Shown here in pieces: positions 1-8,669 of a DNA stretch of 64,000 nucleotides. Location: the NCBI GenBank assembly GCA_024639825.1, contig JAHEGH010000003.1, forward strand, positions 1-64,000, read 5' to 3'. The stretch comes from Gammaproteobacteria bacterium. GTDB taxonomy: Bacteria > Pseudomonadota > Gammaproteobacteria > Steroidobacterales > Woeseiaceae. How positions within the stretch are numbered: position 1 is the stretch's first letter; every line of letters starts with the position of its first letter. The translations under genes and the position numbers were made by a program. The notes below the pieces were generated by a model. That model was given only the letters and a program-made list of their open reading frames with translations, had not been told where the DNA came from and searched no databases.

Positions 1-146
1 TGTCCACCCGCGTCGACGATGGTTGCGCCGCTCGGCGCGTCGATGTCGTCGCCTACGGATGTGATGATGCCATTTTCGCAAAGCACGTCCGCACGGCGTG
101 TCTGGTCTGCGTTGACGACGGTGCCGCCCTTGATAAGTACTGTCAT
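1..146 (-). CDS. dihydropyrimidinase (hydantoinase), N-terminal fragment running off the window edge
   Basis: Reverse-strand translation from the ATG at 146: MTVLIKGGTVVNADQTRRADVLCENGIITSVGDDIDAPSGATIVDAGG, the typical dihydropyrimidinase/amidohydrolase N-terminus. Overlaps the next minus-strand gene by 4 nt. Confidence 0.85.
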   Translation of the reverse strand, partial: MTVLIKGGTVVNADQTRRADVLCENGIITSVGDDIDAPSGATIVDAGG

Positions 147-1615
147 TTTGAATCTCCGCTTCGGGCAACGACGTAGTAAAGAAGGCCGCCGAGGATAGAC
201 CCTGTAAACCAGCCGTAGTCGTAGAACCACATGATTTTGCCGGTCACGATCGCAATCAGCGTCAGGGCAACCGGGAAGAGGAAGGCGATGAAGCCCGCCG
301 TGTTCCAGGCAGGATAGCCCGCATCGTCCTTGTACAGCGCGATCAGGTTGTACTCCTGATTCTTGATCAGGAAGTAATCGACCACCATGATTCCCGCGAT
401 CGGTCCGAGCAGGCTTGAGTAACCGAGCAGCCAGTTCGAGTACAGGCTTTCGACGCTGACGTCGGTTTCGAGCCAGCCAAGCTTTTTCATAAGCTCCCAG
501 CTCATCAGCGCCAGGCCGACGAGGCCCGTGATGATGACCCCGCGACTTTCGTTGATGATCTTCGGCGCCAGGTTCTGGAACACGTTGGTCGGGGAAACGA
601 TATTGGCCGCCGTGTTCGTCGATATCGTTGCGATGATGATCATGATCATGGCGATCACGACGCCGACGTCACTATCGATGCGGCCGATCAGGTTGATCGG
701 ATCTGAAATCACCTCGCCCGTCAGTTCTACCGAAGCGGCCGTCAGTACTACGCCGAGGCCGGCGAACAGCAGCATTGTCAGGGGCAGGCCAATGATCTGG
801 CCGATGACCTGGCTGCGCTGATGACGTGCGTAACGACTGAAGTCCGGGATGTTCAGTGACAACGTCGCCCAGAACCCCACCATGGCGGTCAGTCCCGACA
901 GGAAATACTTCGTGACGGGTTCGCCCTCGGGACGTGTGGCAGGGGTTGCCAGCACGTCGCCGAGCGAGATTTTCGGCAGGGCCCAGACCAGCAGGCCGAA
1001 GGCGACGATCAGCAGCAGCGGCGCTGCCAGCGCCTCGAGGCGCTTGATCGACTCCGAGCCGCGGATGACCACTGCGAGGTTCGCGATCCAGAAAATGAAA
1101 AAGCCCAGCACTTCGCCGGTGCCGCCAAGCGCCTCCCAGGCGGGGAATATCGCGGACAGCATCAGGTGAATGGCAATGCCGCCGAACAGTGTCTGTACGC
1201 CGAACCAGCCGCAGGCGACCAGCGCACGGATCAGCGATGGCACATTGGAGCCGATGATGCCGAACGAGGCGCGCAACACGACCGGGCAGGGTATGCCGTA
1301 ACGGGTTCCGGGAAATGCGTTCAGGGTCAGCGGAATCAGCACGATGATATTGGCGATCAGGATGGTCCAGAGCGCTTCCGAGACCGACAGGCCGAAGTAG
1401 GCCGTGAGGACTCCACCCAGCGTGTAGGTCGGTACGCAGATTGCCATGCCCACCCACAGGGACGCTACATTCCAGCGCGACCAGGTCCGTTGTGACGCCC
1501 TGGTTGGCGCAATGTCGTCGTTGTAACGCGGGCTCTCAAGCAGGTCGGTACCGACGTCGAGCTCAATGTGCTCGCCAACGGTACGCAGTGTGCTGAGTGT
1601 CTGCAGGTCAGTCAT
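143..1615 (-). CDS. NCS1 family nucleobase:cation symporter
   Basis: 490 aa multi-TM protein with NCS1-type sequence (RTWSRWNVASLWVGMAICVPTYTLGG, GTRYGIPCPVVLRASFG, NIPDFSRYAR), between pyrimidine catabolic genes. Confidence 0.9.
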   Translation of the reverse strand: MTDLQTLSTLRTVGEHIELDVGTDLLESPRYNDDIAPTRASQRTWSRWNVASLWVGMAICVPTYTLGGVLTAYFGLSVSEALWTILIANIIVLIPLTLNAFPGTRYGIPCPVVLRASFGIIGSNVPSLIRALVACGWFGVQTLFGGIAIHLMLSAIFPAWEALGGTGEVLGFFIFWIANLAVVIRGSESIKRLEALAAPLLLIVAFGLLVWALPKISLGDVLATPATRPEGEPVTKYFLSGLTAMVGFWATLSLNIPDFSRYARHQRSQVIGQIIGLPLTMLLFAGLGVVLTAASVELTGEVISDPINLIGRIDSDVGVVIAMIMIIIATISTNTAANIVSPTNVFQNLAPKIINESRGVIITGLVGLALMSWELMKKLGWLETDVSVESLYSNWLLGYSSLLGPIAGIMVVDYFLIKNQEYNLIALYKDDAGYPAWNTAGFIAFLFPVALTLIAIVTGKIMWFYDYGWFTGSILGGLLYYVVARSGDSK

Positions 1616-2486
1616 CTGTCAGTGGACCGTAGGTCTCCGGGCGGCGGTCGCGGAAGAACTGCCATGTATCGCGCACTTCGCGAACCATGTCGAGATCGAT
1701 TTCATGGACGAGTAGCTCATCGTCACCGTAACTCGCTTGCGCTTCAATGGCGCCGCGTGGGTTCACGATGTAACTGGAGCCGTAGAACTCACCCATGTTG
1801 TGCGTTGATGCCCAGGGTTCTTCGGTGCCAATGCGGTTGATCGCACCAATGAACACGCCGTTGGCGGCCGCCGACGCGGGCTGCTCGAGTTCCCAGAGGT
1901 ACTTCGACAAGCCGGCCACGGTCGCGGACGGATTGACGATGTACTCGGCACCATTTAACGCCAATGCGCGCCACCCCTCGGGGAAGTGCCGGTCATAGCA
2001 AATGTAGACACCGAGCTTCAGGTAGGCGGTCTCGAACATCGGGTAGCCGAGGTCGCCGGGTTTGAAGAAGAATTTCTCATAAAAGCCCGGGTCGACCTGC
2101 GGGATGTGCGTCTTACGGTATTTGCCGAGGTATTTGCCGTCGGCGTCGATGACTGCCGCCGTGTTGTAGTACACACCGGTCATGTGTTCCTCGTAGATCG
2201 GAACAACGATAACCATGTTGTACCTCGATGCATACTCCTGCATGAGTTGCGTTGTCGGTCCATCGGGGATCTTTTCGGCTGCGGCGTACCACTTGCGGTC
2301 CTGGCTCGGGCAGAAGTACGGCTGCGTGAAGACCTCCTGGAAACACAGGACCTGGACTCCCTGCCTGCCAGCGTCTTCGATGTAAGGAATATGGGCTTCG
2401 ATCATGCGGTCGCGGATCTCGTCCGGTTCCATATTGCCGTCGCCCTTGAGTGCCATCTGGATCAGGCCACACTTAACTTTGGACAT
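1608..2486 (-). CDS. nitrilase-superfamily amidohydrolase, probable beta-ureidopropionase / N-carbamoyl hydrolase
   Basis: 292 aa; Glu-Lys-Cys nitrilase motifs (LCFQEVF, KYRKTHIPQ, VYICYDRHFPEGWRAL). Confidence 0.9.
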   Translation of the reverse strand: MSKVKCGLIQMALKGDGNMEPDEIRDRMIEAHIPYIEDAGRQGVQVLCFQEVFTQPYFCPSQDRKWYAAAEKIPDGPTTQLMQEYASRYNMVIVVPIYEEHMTGVYYNTAAVIDADGKYLGKYRKTHIPQVDPGFYEKFFFKPGDLGYPMFETAYLKLGVYICYDRHFPEGWRALALNGAEYIVNPSATVAGLSKYLWELEQPASAAANGVFIGAINRIGTEEPWASTHNMGEFYGSSYIVNPRGAIEAQASYGDDELLVHEIDLDMVREVRDTWQFFRDRRPETYGPLTDD

Positions 2487-2547
2487 GAGTCTCCCTTCGG
2501 ATGTTCTTGTTTCTTATGCTCCTATCATAGCAGCGAAAAGGTCTAAC

Positions 2548-3354
2548 CTAGCGGACGGAGGTCCACGATCCGTGCATCGGGCCCGGCAGGATGTACCAGC
2601 CATTGCCCCAGTACTGCTCGTATTTTCTTACGTCCGCGGCGCGACTGGCGCGGGTCGCCGGCTCTGTGCAGGGCGGATAAAAGGAATTGCGAGCGCAGGG
2701 TACGAAGTCGGCGAAGTCGTCGCCAACCAGCATGATGATGCGATAGTCCTGGGCGATAAGTTCACGCCGTACGACTTTCTCGCCGTGCCAGCCGGGTTGT
2801 TCGAGCGCGAGTGAAACGAACTCCGGCTCGACCGGGATACCCAATTCGCGAATACCGTCAATAACGGTTTGCTTTTGCGGACACGCGCTGTCTTCGTCCG
2901 GGTATTGTTCGCAGGGCCGATTGGTCAGGAAAAACGCGGTGACGCCGGCCTCGCGGGCCGCTGCAATAAACTCGACGACACCGGGCACCGGCTTGGCGAC
3001 GTGCTCCCGATCCCACATTTCCAGCTTCCGGTCCGTGAAGGGCCGCTCGAAGGCGAGCTGGAAATCGACGTTGTTGATGACGGTTTCGTCAACATCGAGG
3101 ATGACTGCGGGTGGCAGGTCCTGGGCGTCCGTTTGTCCCGGCATGGCCGTCCATGACGTATCTGCCACGAAGCGCTCCAGGTCCCGCGCTGCTACAGCGT
3201 AAACCTGCCGCGTGAGCGCCGAGTAATCGGCCGAGCGGCTGACCCAGCGATGAGCAAGGTCTTTCTCAGGGGTGTAAGTCGGTACCTCGACGGCGCAGGC
3301 CGTGAGCAGTGTGAGGGCGGTTACAGTCGCCAGCAAGCGTGTCGTATTCATCAA
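2548..3354 (-). CDS. HAD-superfamily acid phosphatase lipoprotein, e(P4)/class B-C type
   Basis: 268 aa; lipobox LLTAC, HAD motif I ILDVDETVINN, motif II FFLTNRPCEQ, motif IV LVGDDFADF. Confidence 0.85.
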   Translation of the reverse strand: MMNTTRLLATVTALTLLTACAVEVPTYTPEKDLAHRWVSRSADYSALTRQVYAVAARDLERFVADTSWTAMPGQTDAQDLPPAVILDVDETVINNVDFQLAFERPFTDRKLEMWDREHVAKPVPGVVEFIAAAREAGVTAFFLTNRPCEQYPDEDSACPQKQTVIDGIRELGIPVEPEFVSLALEQPGWHGEKVVRRELIAQDYRIIMLVGDDFADFVPCARNSFYPPCTEPATRASRAADVRKYEQYWGNGWYILPGPMHGSWTSVR

Positions 3355-3373
3355 ATCAGGTTAGCATGCCGGC

Positions 3374-4963
3374 ATGAAAAAAATCACTACACTACTCGCC
3401 GTCGCGCTGCTGATCCTGTCCGCTTGCGCAACGGCCCCCGTCACGCAGTCAGCCGGACTGACCTTTATCCACCTTAACGACACGTATCGTGTTGGCGCTG
3501 TTGAGGACAACACCGCTGGTGGCTTTAGCCGAGTCATCACACTGATTCGTGAACTGCAGGCGCAGGGCCGCGACGTGCGTATCCTGCACGGCGGCGACTT
3601 CCTGTATCCATCGCTGGAGAGTCAGCTATGGGATGGGCTGCAGATGGTTGACGCCATGAACTTCCTGGATGCGGTGGCGCCAATGTACGTGGTGTCGGGC
3701 AACCATGAGTTTGACCGGCGCGGCCCGGAGCAGCTTGTCGCGGCTATCCGGGCGTCCGAGTTTGACTGGCTCGGTGACAACTACACGTTCAATACGGGTG
3801 ATGCTGCAGCGGACGCGGCCCTTCACGCCGGGTTTACGTTCCAGCATGGCGACAAAACCGTGGGCATTTTCTCGGTGACGTTGCATGGCGATGATGGCGG
3901 CAACTCGAGGGACTACGTCGCTATCGAGCCCGACTACAAGGCGGTCGCCGAGAAGGCGATTGCTGCGCTCGACGCTCGGGGCGTCGACCTGATTATCGGT
4001 GTCACGCATGTGCACATGTGGCAGGACGTCGACATCGCGACACTGCAGGCTAAATACCCGAAGCTGGCGTTCATCGTTGGCGGGCATGAACATGAGCCGC
4101 AGTTTTACAGGATGCCAGGGTCCGCGCTCGTCATGAAGGGCGCATCGAATGCGCGGGTCATCTGGCAGATCGACGTCGATTTCGATGCCGACAATAATTA
4201 CGTTATCAGCGAGCGGCGTATCGTGCTCGATGAAACGGTCGCGTTCGATCCGGACTACGAGATTCTCGCCAACAAGTGGCGTGGTCAGCTGCTGGAGAAG
4301 TTTCCTTTCCTCGAGGCGCGCATCGGTGCAGCCGCACTCAAAATGGATGCCCGCGAAGAAACGATTCGCGGCGGCGAGACGAGTTGGGGCAATTTCGTGG
4401 CGGACCAGATGCGCGGCGCGTTCGGGGACCCACAGGCCGATCTCGCGTTTATCAATAGCGGCACGCTGCGGATTGACGACTATATCGAGGGTGACATCCT
4501 GTTCGAGGATATCGGCCGGACCTTTGGCTTCAGCTCATTTCTGCGTTACACCACGTTGACCGGTTCCGAGTTCAAGGCCGTCATGGAAGCTGGCTACCGT
4601 GGTGGGCCAGAGAGCCAGGGTTATTTTCCTCAGATCTCCGGTTTTCGTGTGTGCGTCGATCGCAGCCGTAAAGAGTTCGACCGCATCGTAAGTTTACAGG
4701 TACCCATTGACGACGGTTGGCAGGAGATTGAGGCGGACAGTGAATACGTTCTCGTTGTGCCGGACTTCCTGTTCGGCGGCGGTGACGGCTATAAGCTTCC
4801 AAAGGACCGCTTCGCATCACGCCCGGGCTCTGAGCTCAAGTATCTTGTCCTTGATGCCATCCTGCGTGCGCAGGGCCTGGGCCAGGAAATCGGTGTACCG
4901 GTGACCCGGGACAATCGTCGATATCATCAACTTCGCGAGAGCAAGCAGCCCTGCTTCGAATAG
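3374..4963 (+). CDS. exported bifunctional metallophosphoesterase / 5'-nucleotidase (UshA-like)
   Basis: 529 aa; signal peptide LLAVALLILSACA; metallophosphatase motifs FIHLNDTYRV, LHGGDFLYPS, VVSGNHEFD, VGGHEHE; C-terminal nucleotidase domain. Confidence 0.9.
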   Translation: MKKITTLLAVALLILSACATAPVTQSAGLTFIHLNDTYRVGAVEDNTAGGFSRVITLIRELQAQGRDVRILHGGDFLYPSLESQLWDGLQMVDAMNFLDAVAPMYVVSGNHEFDRRGPEQLVAAIRASEFDWLGDNYTFNTGDAAADAALHAGFTFQHGDKTVGIFSVTLHGDDGGNSRDYVAIEPDYKAVAEKAIAALDARGVDLIIGVTHVHMWQDVDIATLQAKYPKLAFIVGGHEHEPQFYRMPGSALVMKGASNARVIWQIDVDFDADNNYVISERRIVLDETVAFDPDYEILANKWRGQLLEKFPFLEARIGAAALKMDAREETIRGGETSWGNFVADQMRGAFGDPQADLAFINSGTLRIDDYIEGDILFEDIGRTFGFSSFLRYTTLTGSEFKAVMEAGYRGGPESQGYFPQISGFRVCVDRSRKEFDRIVSLQVPIDDGWQEIEADSEYVLVVPDFLFGGGDGYKLPKDRFASRPGSELKYLVLDAILRAQGLGQEIGVPVTRDNRRYHQLRESKQPCFE

Positions 4964-5004
4964 GGTACCGGACACCTTAGACCCGGTAAAAGGTGTCCGG
5001 TACC
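4964..5004. repeat. 15-bp perfect inverted repeat GGTACCGGACACCTT / AAGGTGTCCGGTACC, 11-nt spacer
   Basis: Read directly; begins immediately after the stop codon of the 5'-nucleotidase. Confidence 0.85.
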
Positions 5005-5006
5005 AT

Positions 5007-5048
5007 AAAAAAAGGCGGCCCCTGTTACGGGGGCCGCCCTTTCTCTTT
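5007..5048. terminator. bidirectional intrinsic terminator between convergent genes
   Basis: A-tract (AAAAAAA) then GGCGGCCCC-tgttacg-GGGGCCGCC (9-bp GC stem) then ctttctctt. Confidence 0.85.
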
Positions 5049-5063
5049 ACTGCTGTAGGCTTA

Positions 5064-8000
5064 TTAGAACTTGTAACGTATACCTACCTGGATGCGCCAG
5101 ACAGAGTCATCAACGTCAAGGTTCTGGCCTTCGTCATACCAGCGAGTAATTTCAAACTCGTCAGTATTGTCAATCGCAGGCGACCTCTCGTTGATCTCCA
5201 GAACGCGAACGCCTTCCTGAATATCACCCGTGTTGGCGTAACGCTTGTTGTTGCCAGGCCCAAAGAGGTTCAGGACATTTTCGATGTCGAAGAAGAGCTG
5301 TACCTGGTGTTCCTTCCACAAGCCGATGTCCTGCTGGATACGCATATCGAGATCCGAGCTCCAAGGCGAGTTGAAAGCGTTCTTCGGTGCGATGCCGCCC
5401 GCGTAAGCGCTCAGGCCGGTTGCGTCGAAGAAGTCGAACAAACCATCAATCTCAGCCTGTGAGAGGTTCGAGAAATTCATCAGCGGATCGGTCGGTCCAG
5501 TCGGCACGTAGAGCAGTACGCGCTCTTCGTCGTCTGAATCGCCGAAGTACTCTTCGACCGTGTCGTCTTCATACGTGTAGCTGAACGGACGACCGGATCT
5601 ACGGTTGTAGAACATCGCGATCGAGGTTGCGTTGTTGTCATTCCAGTAGTGCTTCAGACGAGCCCGAAGCACGAAGTTATGCTCGTTCGCCCAAAGCGCC
5701 GGTCCCAGAGCAGCATTATTGAGGTTGGTCACCGCGACCTCCTCGTAGCTCGAGCCAGCTGTGGAGCTGTTGACGGGGTTGCCGACTTCTGCGTCAAGCC
5801 AGGCGTAGCCGAGGCCAACGTTCAGAGAAGTTCTGTCGGTGAATTCGATGTTCCTCGAGAACTGGATAGCGACGGACTGGGTTGAACCCTCGACGCCATT
5901 CGTCATCAGGATGTCCTGATTCTCATTGCGCGTATCGTCACACGGTCCACCGTTGGTGCCGGCGTTGCTGAATCCCTGGCGAATGCCATTGAACGTTGCC
6001 GTACAACCAGCCAGCGTTGGGTCGACTTCGAAATGCTGCGGACGTCCGTCAGGCAGGATGACGCCATTCGGCGTCAGTCTCAGGTCAACCCAATCTACGG
6101 CATTCTTGTGGTCCGTGTAGATGTAGTCAGCCTGGATTTCCCAGCCGTCGAGCCACGCGCTGTTTGACGACACGACGTGGTTCAGCCCAATGCTCCAGCG
6201 ATGGTTTTCCGGGAGCTCGAAGTTCGGGTCAACAGCGGCGACGGCACCCGTGTTGGCATTGGCGCTATCAGCTGCTGCCTGGCGGATACAGTCGGGCAGG
6301 CCCGTGAACTGGCCACTACCGTCGGTAACCTGCAGAACGTTCGGATCCGCAGCACATGCGGCGCTGAAATCACCGCCGAAACCAATTGCGCCACCGAAGT
6401 TCTGGTAGGCATTGGCAAAGTGCACGGTCGGATCACCGCCACCGAACACGCCGTAGCCGGCGCTGAGTACGGTTGAGCCAAACTTGTTGTCTCCGAGGTC
6501 CCAGGTCAGACCGAGGCGTGGCTGTACCATCTCCAGTCCGTCAAAGGTCTGGGTATTCGTGAAGCCGTAGCGTGTCTGGAATACGGGGTTGGCGATCGGG
6601 GAGTCGTCCGACTTGTACTGGTCGAAACGGACGCCGGCGATAAGAGTAAGAACGTCATTCACCTGCCATTCGTCCTGCAGGTAGAAACTGTTGATGTCGC
6701 GCTTGAATGCGGCAGCAGCATCATCTGCAATCTGGGTGTACGAACCGTTCATCACGATGCCACTGGCCGTACCCGCGATCAGCGCAGCCGTGTCGTCGAA
6801 AGCGATCGTGCCCGTTGCATCCGGAATGAACAGGTTAAAGACGTCACGAGATTCCTGCTCGACGCCGACCGTCAAAGTGTGGTCGCCCAACACGTAGTCA
6901 GCCGACAACTTGATCTGATCGATGGTGTATTTCAGATCGTTTGCAGAGCGGAAGAATCCCGGTCCGCTGGTGAAGATGTCGCCGACTTCGATACGCGTAA
7001 TCGGGTTCGGGTCCTGCGCTTCACCGCCACCGGCTGGTCCCTGGATATCGATCACGTCAAAGTTCGAATAACGGAACTCAGTCGAGAGCTTGTCGGTCCA
7101 GTTTGAGAACAGGCGCAGCGACATGGTTTCCTGATCGATGCCTTCAAATTCGAAGTTGTCCCTGAACGTGAAGCCGCCGAACCCGAGATCGTCCGGATCG
7201 AGGTTCAATTCGTCGAGCTTGGTGTACGTAAACTCGGCACGGTGATCGTCGTTGATGTTCCAGTCGAAGCGGGCAAACCAGCGCTCGCTCGTCTGTGGCA
7301 GGGTCCTCACAATCGGGCCGACATCGCGACCGTACTGGTTGAGGAGGACGCCGGCAATCTCATTGGCTTCGGCAACGGTCAAAAAGTCTTCATTGGCGAA
7401 ACCGCCGCCAATCGGGCCGGTGTTCTGCACGCCGCCTTCGTCCGTCTCTTCGTAAGCGACGGTGAAGAACAGCTTGTCTTTGATGATCGGGCCACTGAAG
7501 TCGAAGCCGAAGTTCTTGTCTTCGAACGGATCGGTGATAACCGTACGGCCGTTCAGCGTTGTGCCGGTCAGGCCTTTCTCGTTATACAGGTAGAATGCCG
7601 AGCCGTGGAACTCGTTCGAGCCGGGCTTGGTAACGATGTTGATTGCACAGCCGGTGAACTGGCTGTACTGAACATCGATCGGGGCGAATTCGACAGACGT
7701 CGAGGCGATCGTGTCGTAGGGGATCGGGAACGCAAAGCGCGCCGATGTGCCCGTTCCTTCGTTGAGGCCGAATCCGTCATTCGCGACGGCGCCGTCAATC
7801 GTAAATGCGTTGGAACGCGAGTTTCCGCCCAGGCAGTTGATACCTGAACCGGCACCGTTGTCGGCACGACCCAGGCTTACACGCGGATCAATACGAATAA
7901 CATCTCGAATCTGGCGTGCGATGCTCGGCATCGCTTCAATATCGTCGATACTGAATGCTGAGCCAGGTCCGACAGCCAGCTGCTGCACTGCGACCAGCTT

Positions 8001-8414
8001 TGCGGTCACAACGATCTCTTCGATTGCCTGATCGGCTGCGCCCAGCGCAATGTTGAACGACGCGGCGGCGGACAGGTTCGTATAGACGTCCGTAACGCGT
8101 GCATCCTGGTACTGAGATGACTGGACGAGAATGGTGTATGGGCCGCCTACCGGCAGACCGCGAATGCTGAACGCACCGTTGTCATTGGTCGTGGTAGCCC
8201 GCGTGGCACCGGTTCGTGTGTCGGTAATCGTTACCGATTGTGCGACGGCTGGAGTGCCGTCAGGCGTCGTAACAACACCGCGAACCGCAGTGGTCGTTTC
8301 CTGTGCGTTTGACGCAACAGGCGCGGCCAGCAGCACGAAAGCGGCAAATGCCGCGACCGAGACTTGCCTGAACGCCGCGAAGGTCGATCCAAGAAATCGA
8401 GATTTGTCTTTCAT
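5064..8414 (-). CDS. TonB-dependent receptor with N-terminal carboxypeptidase-regulatory-like domain (Oar-like)
   Basis: 1116 aa; signal peptide; RGVVTTPDGTPAVAQSVTITDTRTGATRATTTNDNGAFSIRGLPVGGPY; EEIVVTA TonB-box-like region; plug and beta-barrel; C-terminal aromatic (IRYKF). Confidence 0.9.
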   Translation of the reverse strand: MKDKSRFLGSTFAAFRQVSVAAFAAFVLLAAPVASNAQETTTAVRGVVTTPDGTPAVAQSVTITDTRTGATRATTTNDNGAFSIRGLPVGGPYTILVQSSQYQDARVTDVYTNLSAAASFNIALGAADQAIEEIVVTAKLVAVQQLAVGPGSAFSIDDIEAMPSIARQIRDVIRIDPRVSLGRADNGAGSGINCLGGNSRSNAFTIDGAVANDGFGLNEGTGTSARFAFPIPYDTIASTSVEFAPIDVQYSQFTGCAINIVTKPGSNEFHGSAFYLYNEKGLTGTTLNGRTVITDPFEDKNFGFDFSGPIIKDKLFFTVAYEETDEGGVQNTGPIGGGFANEDFLTVAEANEIAGVLLNQYGRDVGPIVRTLPQTSERWFARFDWNINDDHRAEFTYTKLDELNLDPDDLGFGGFTFRDNFEFEGIDQETMSLRLFSNWTDKLSTEFRYSNFDVIDIQGPAGGGEAQDPNPITRIEVGDIFTSGPGFFRSANDLKYTIDQIKLSADYVLGDHTLTVGVEQESRDVFNLFIPDATGTIAFDDTAALIAGTASGIVMNGSYTQIADDAAAAFKRDINSFYLQDEWQVNDVLTLIAGVRFDQYKSDDSPIANPVFQTRYGFTNTQTFDGLEMVQPRLGLTWDLGDNKFGSTVLSAGYGVFGGGDPTVHFANAYQNFGGAIGFGGDFSAACAADPNVLQVTDGSGQFTGLPDCIRQAAADSANANTGAVAAVDPNFELPENHRWSIGLNHVVSSNSAWLDGWEIQADYIYTDHKNAVDWVDLRLTPNGVILPDGRPQHFEVDPTLAGCTATFNGIRQGFSNAGTNGGPCDDTRNENQDILMTNGVEGSTQSVAIQFSRNIEFTDRTSLNVGLGYAWLDAEVGNPVNSSTAGSSYEEVAVTNLNNAALGPALWANEHNFVLRARLKHYWNDNNATSIAMFYNRRSGRPFSYTYEDDTVEEYFGDSDDEERVLLYVPTGPTDPLMNFSNLSQAEIDGLFDFFDATGLSAYAGGIAPKNAFNSPWSSDLDMRIQQDIGLWKEHQVQLFFDIENVLNLFGPGNNKRYANTGDIQEGVRVLEINERSPAIDNTDEFEITRWYDEGQNLDVDDSVWRIQVGIRYKF

Positions 8415-8669
8415 TGTTGATCCCCGTCATAGGAAAGTGCGAAAGCCTAGAGCCCAAATAGGACAATGAGATTTCGCTCGGCTTTTTTTTGTCAAAAAAT
8501 CAGCGCCGACAGCGCGATTCCGGACAATTTCTTAATTGAGTGACGGTAATCTAACGCAGCGAAAATGCTTACGCAATAAGGGTTTAAACGTGTTTGTGAG
8601 CGCCAATCCGAGCCGCGGCATTCGCGCGGCCGCCTGTCAAAAGAAACAGGGTTACGAAAAACTTACAAG

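Noticed and set aside
672-1457. 261-aa minus-strand ORF overlapping the NCS1 gene in another frame
   Set aside because: Arg/His/Pro-rich low-complexity translation typical of shadow ORFs in GC-rich DNA; fully inside a well-supported gene.
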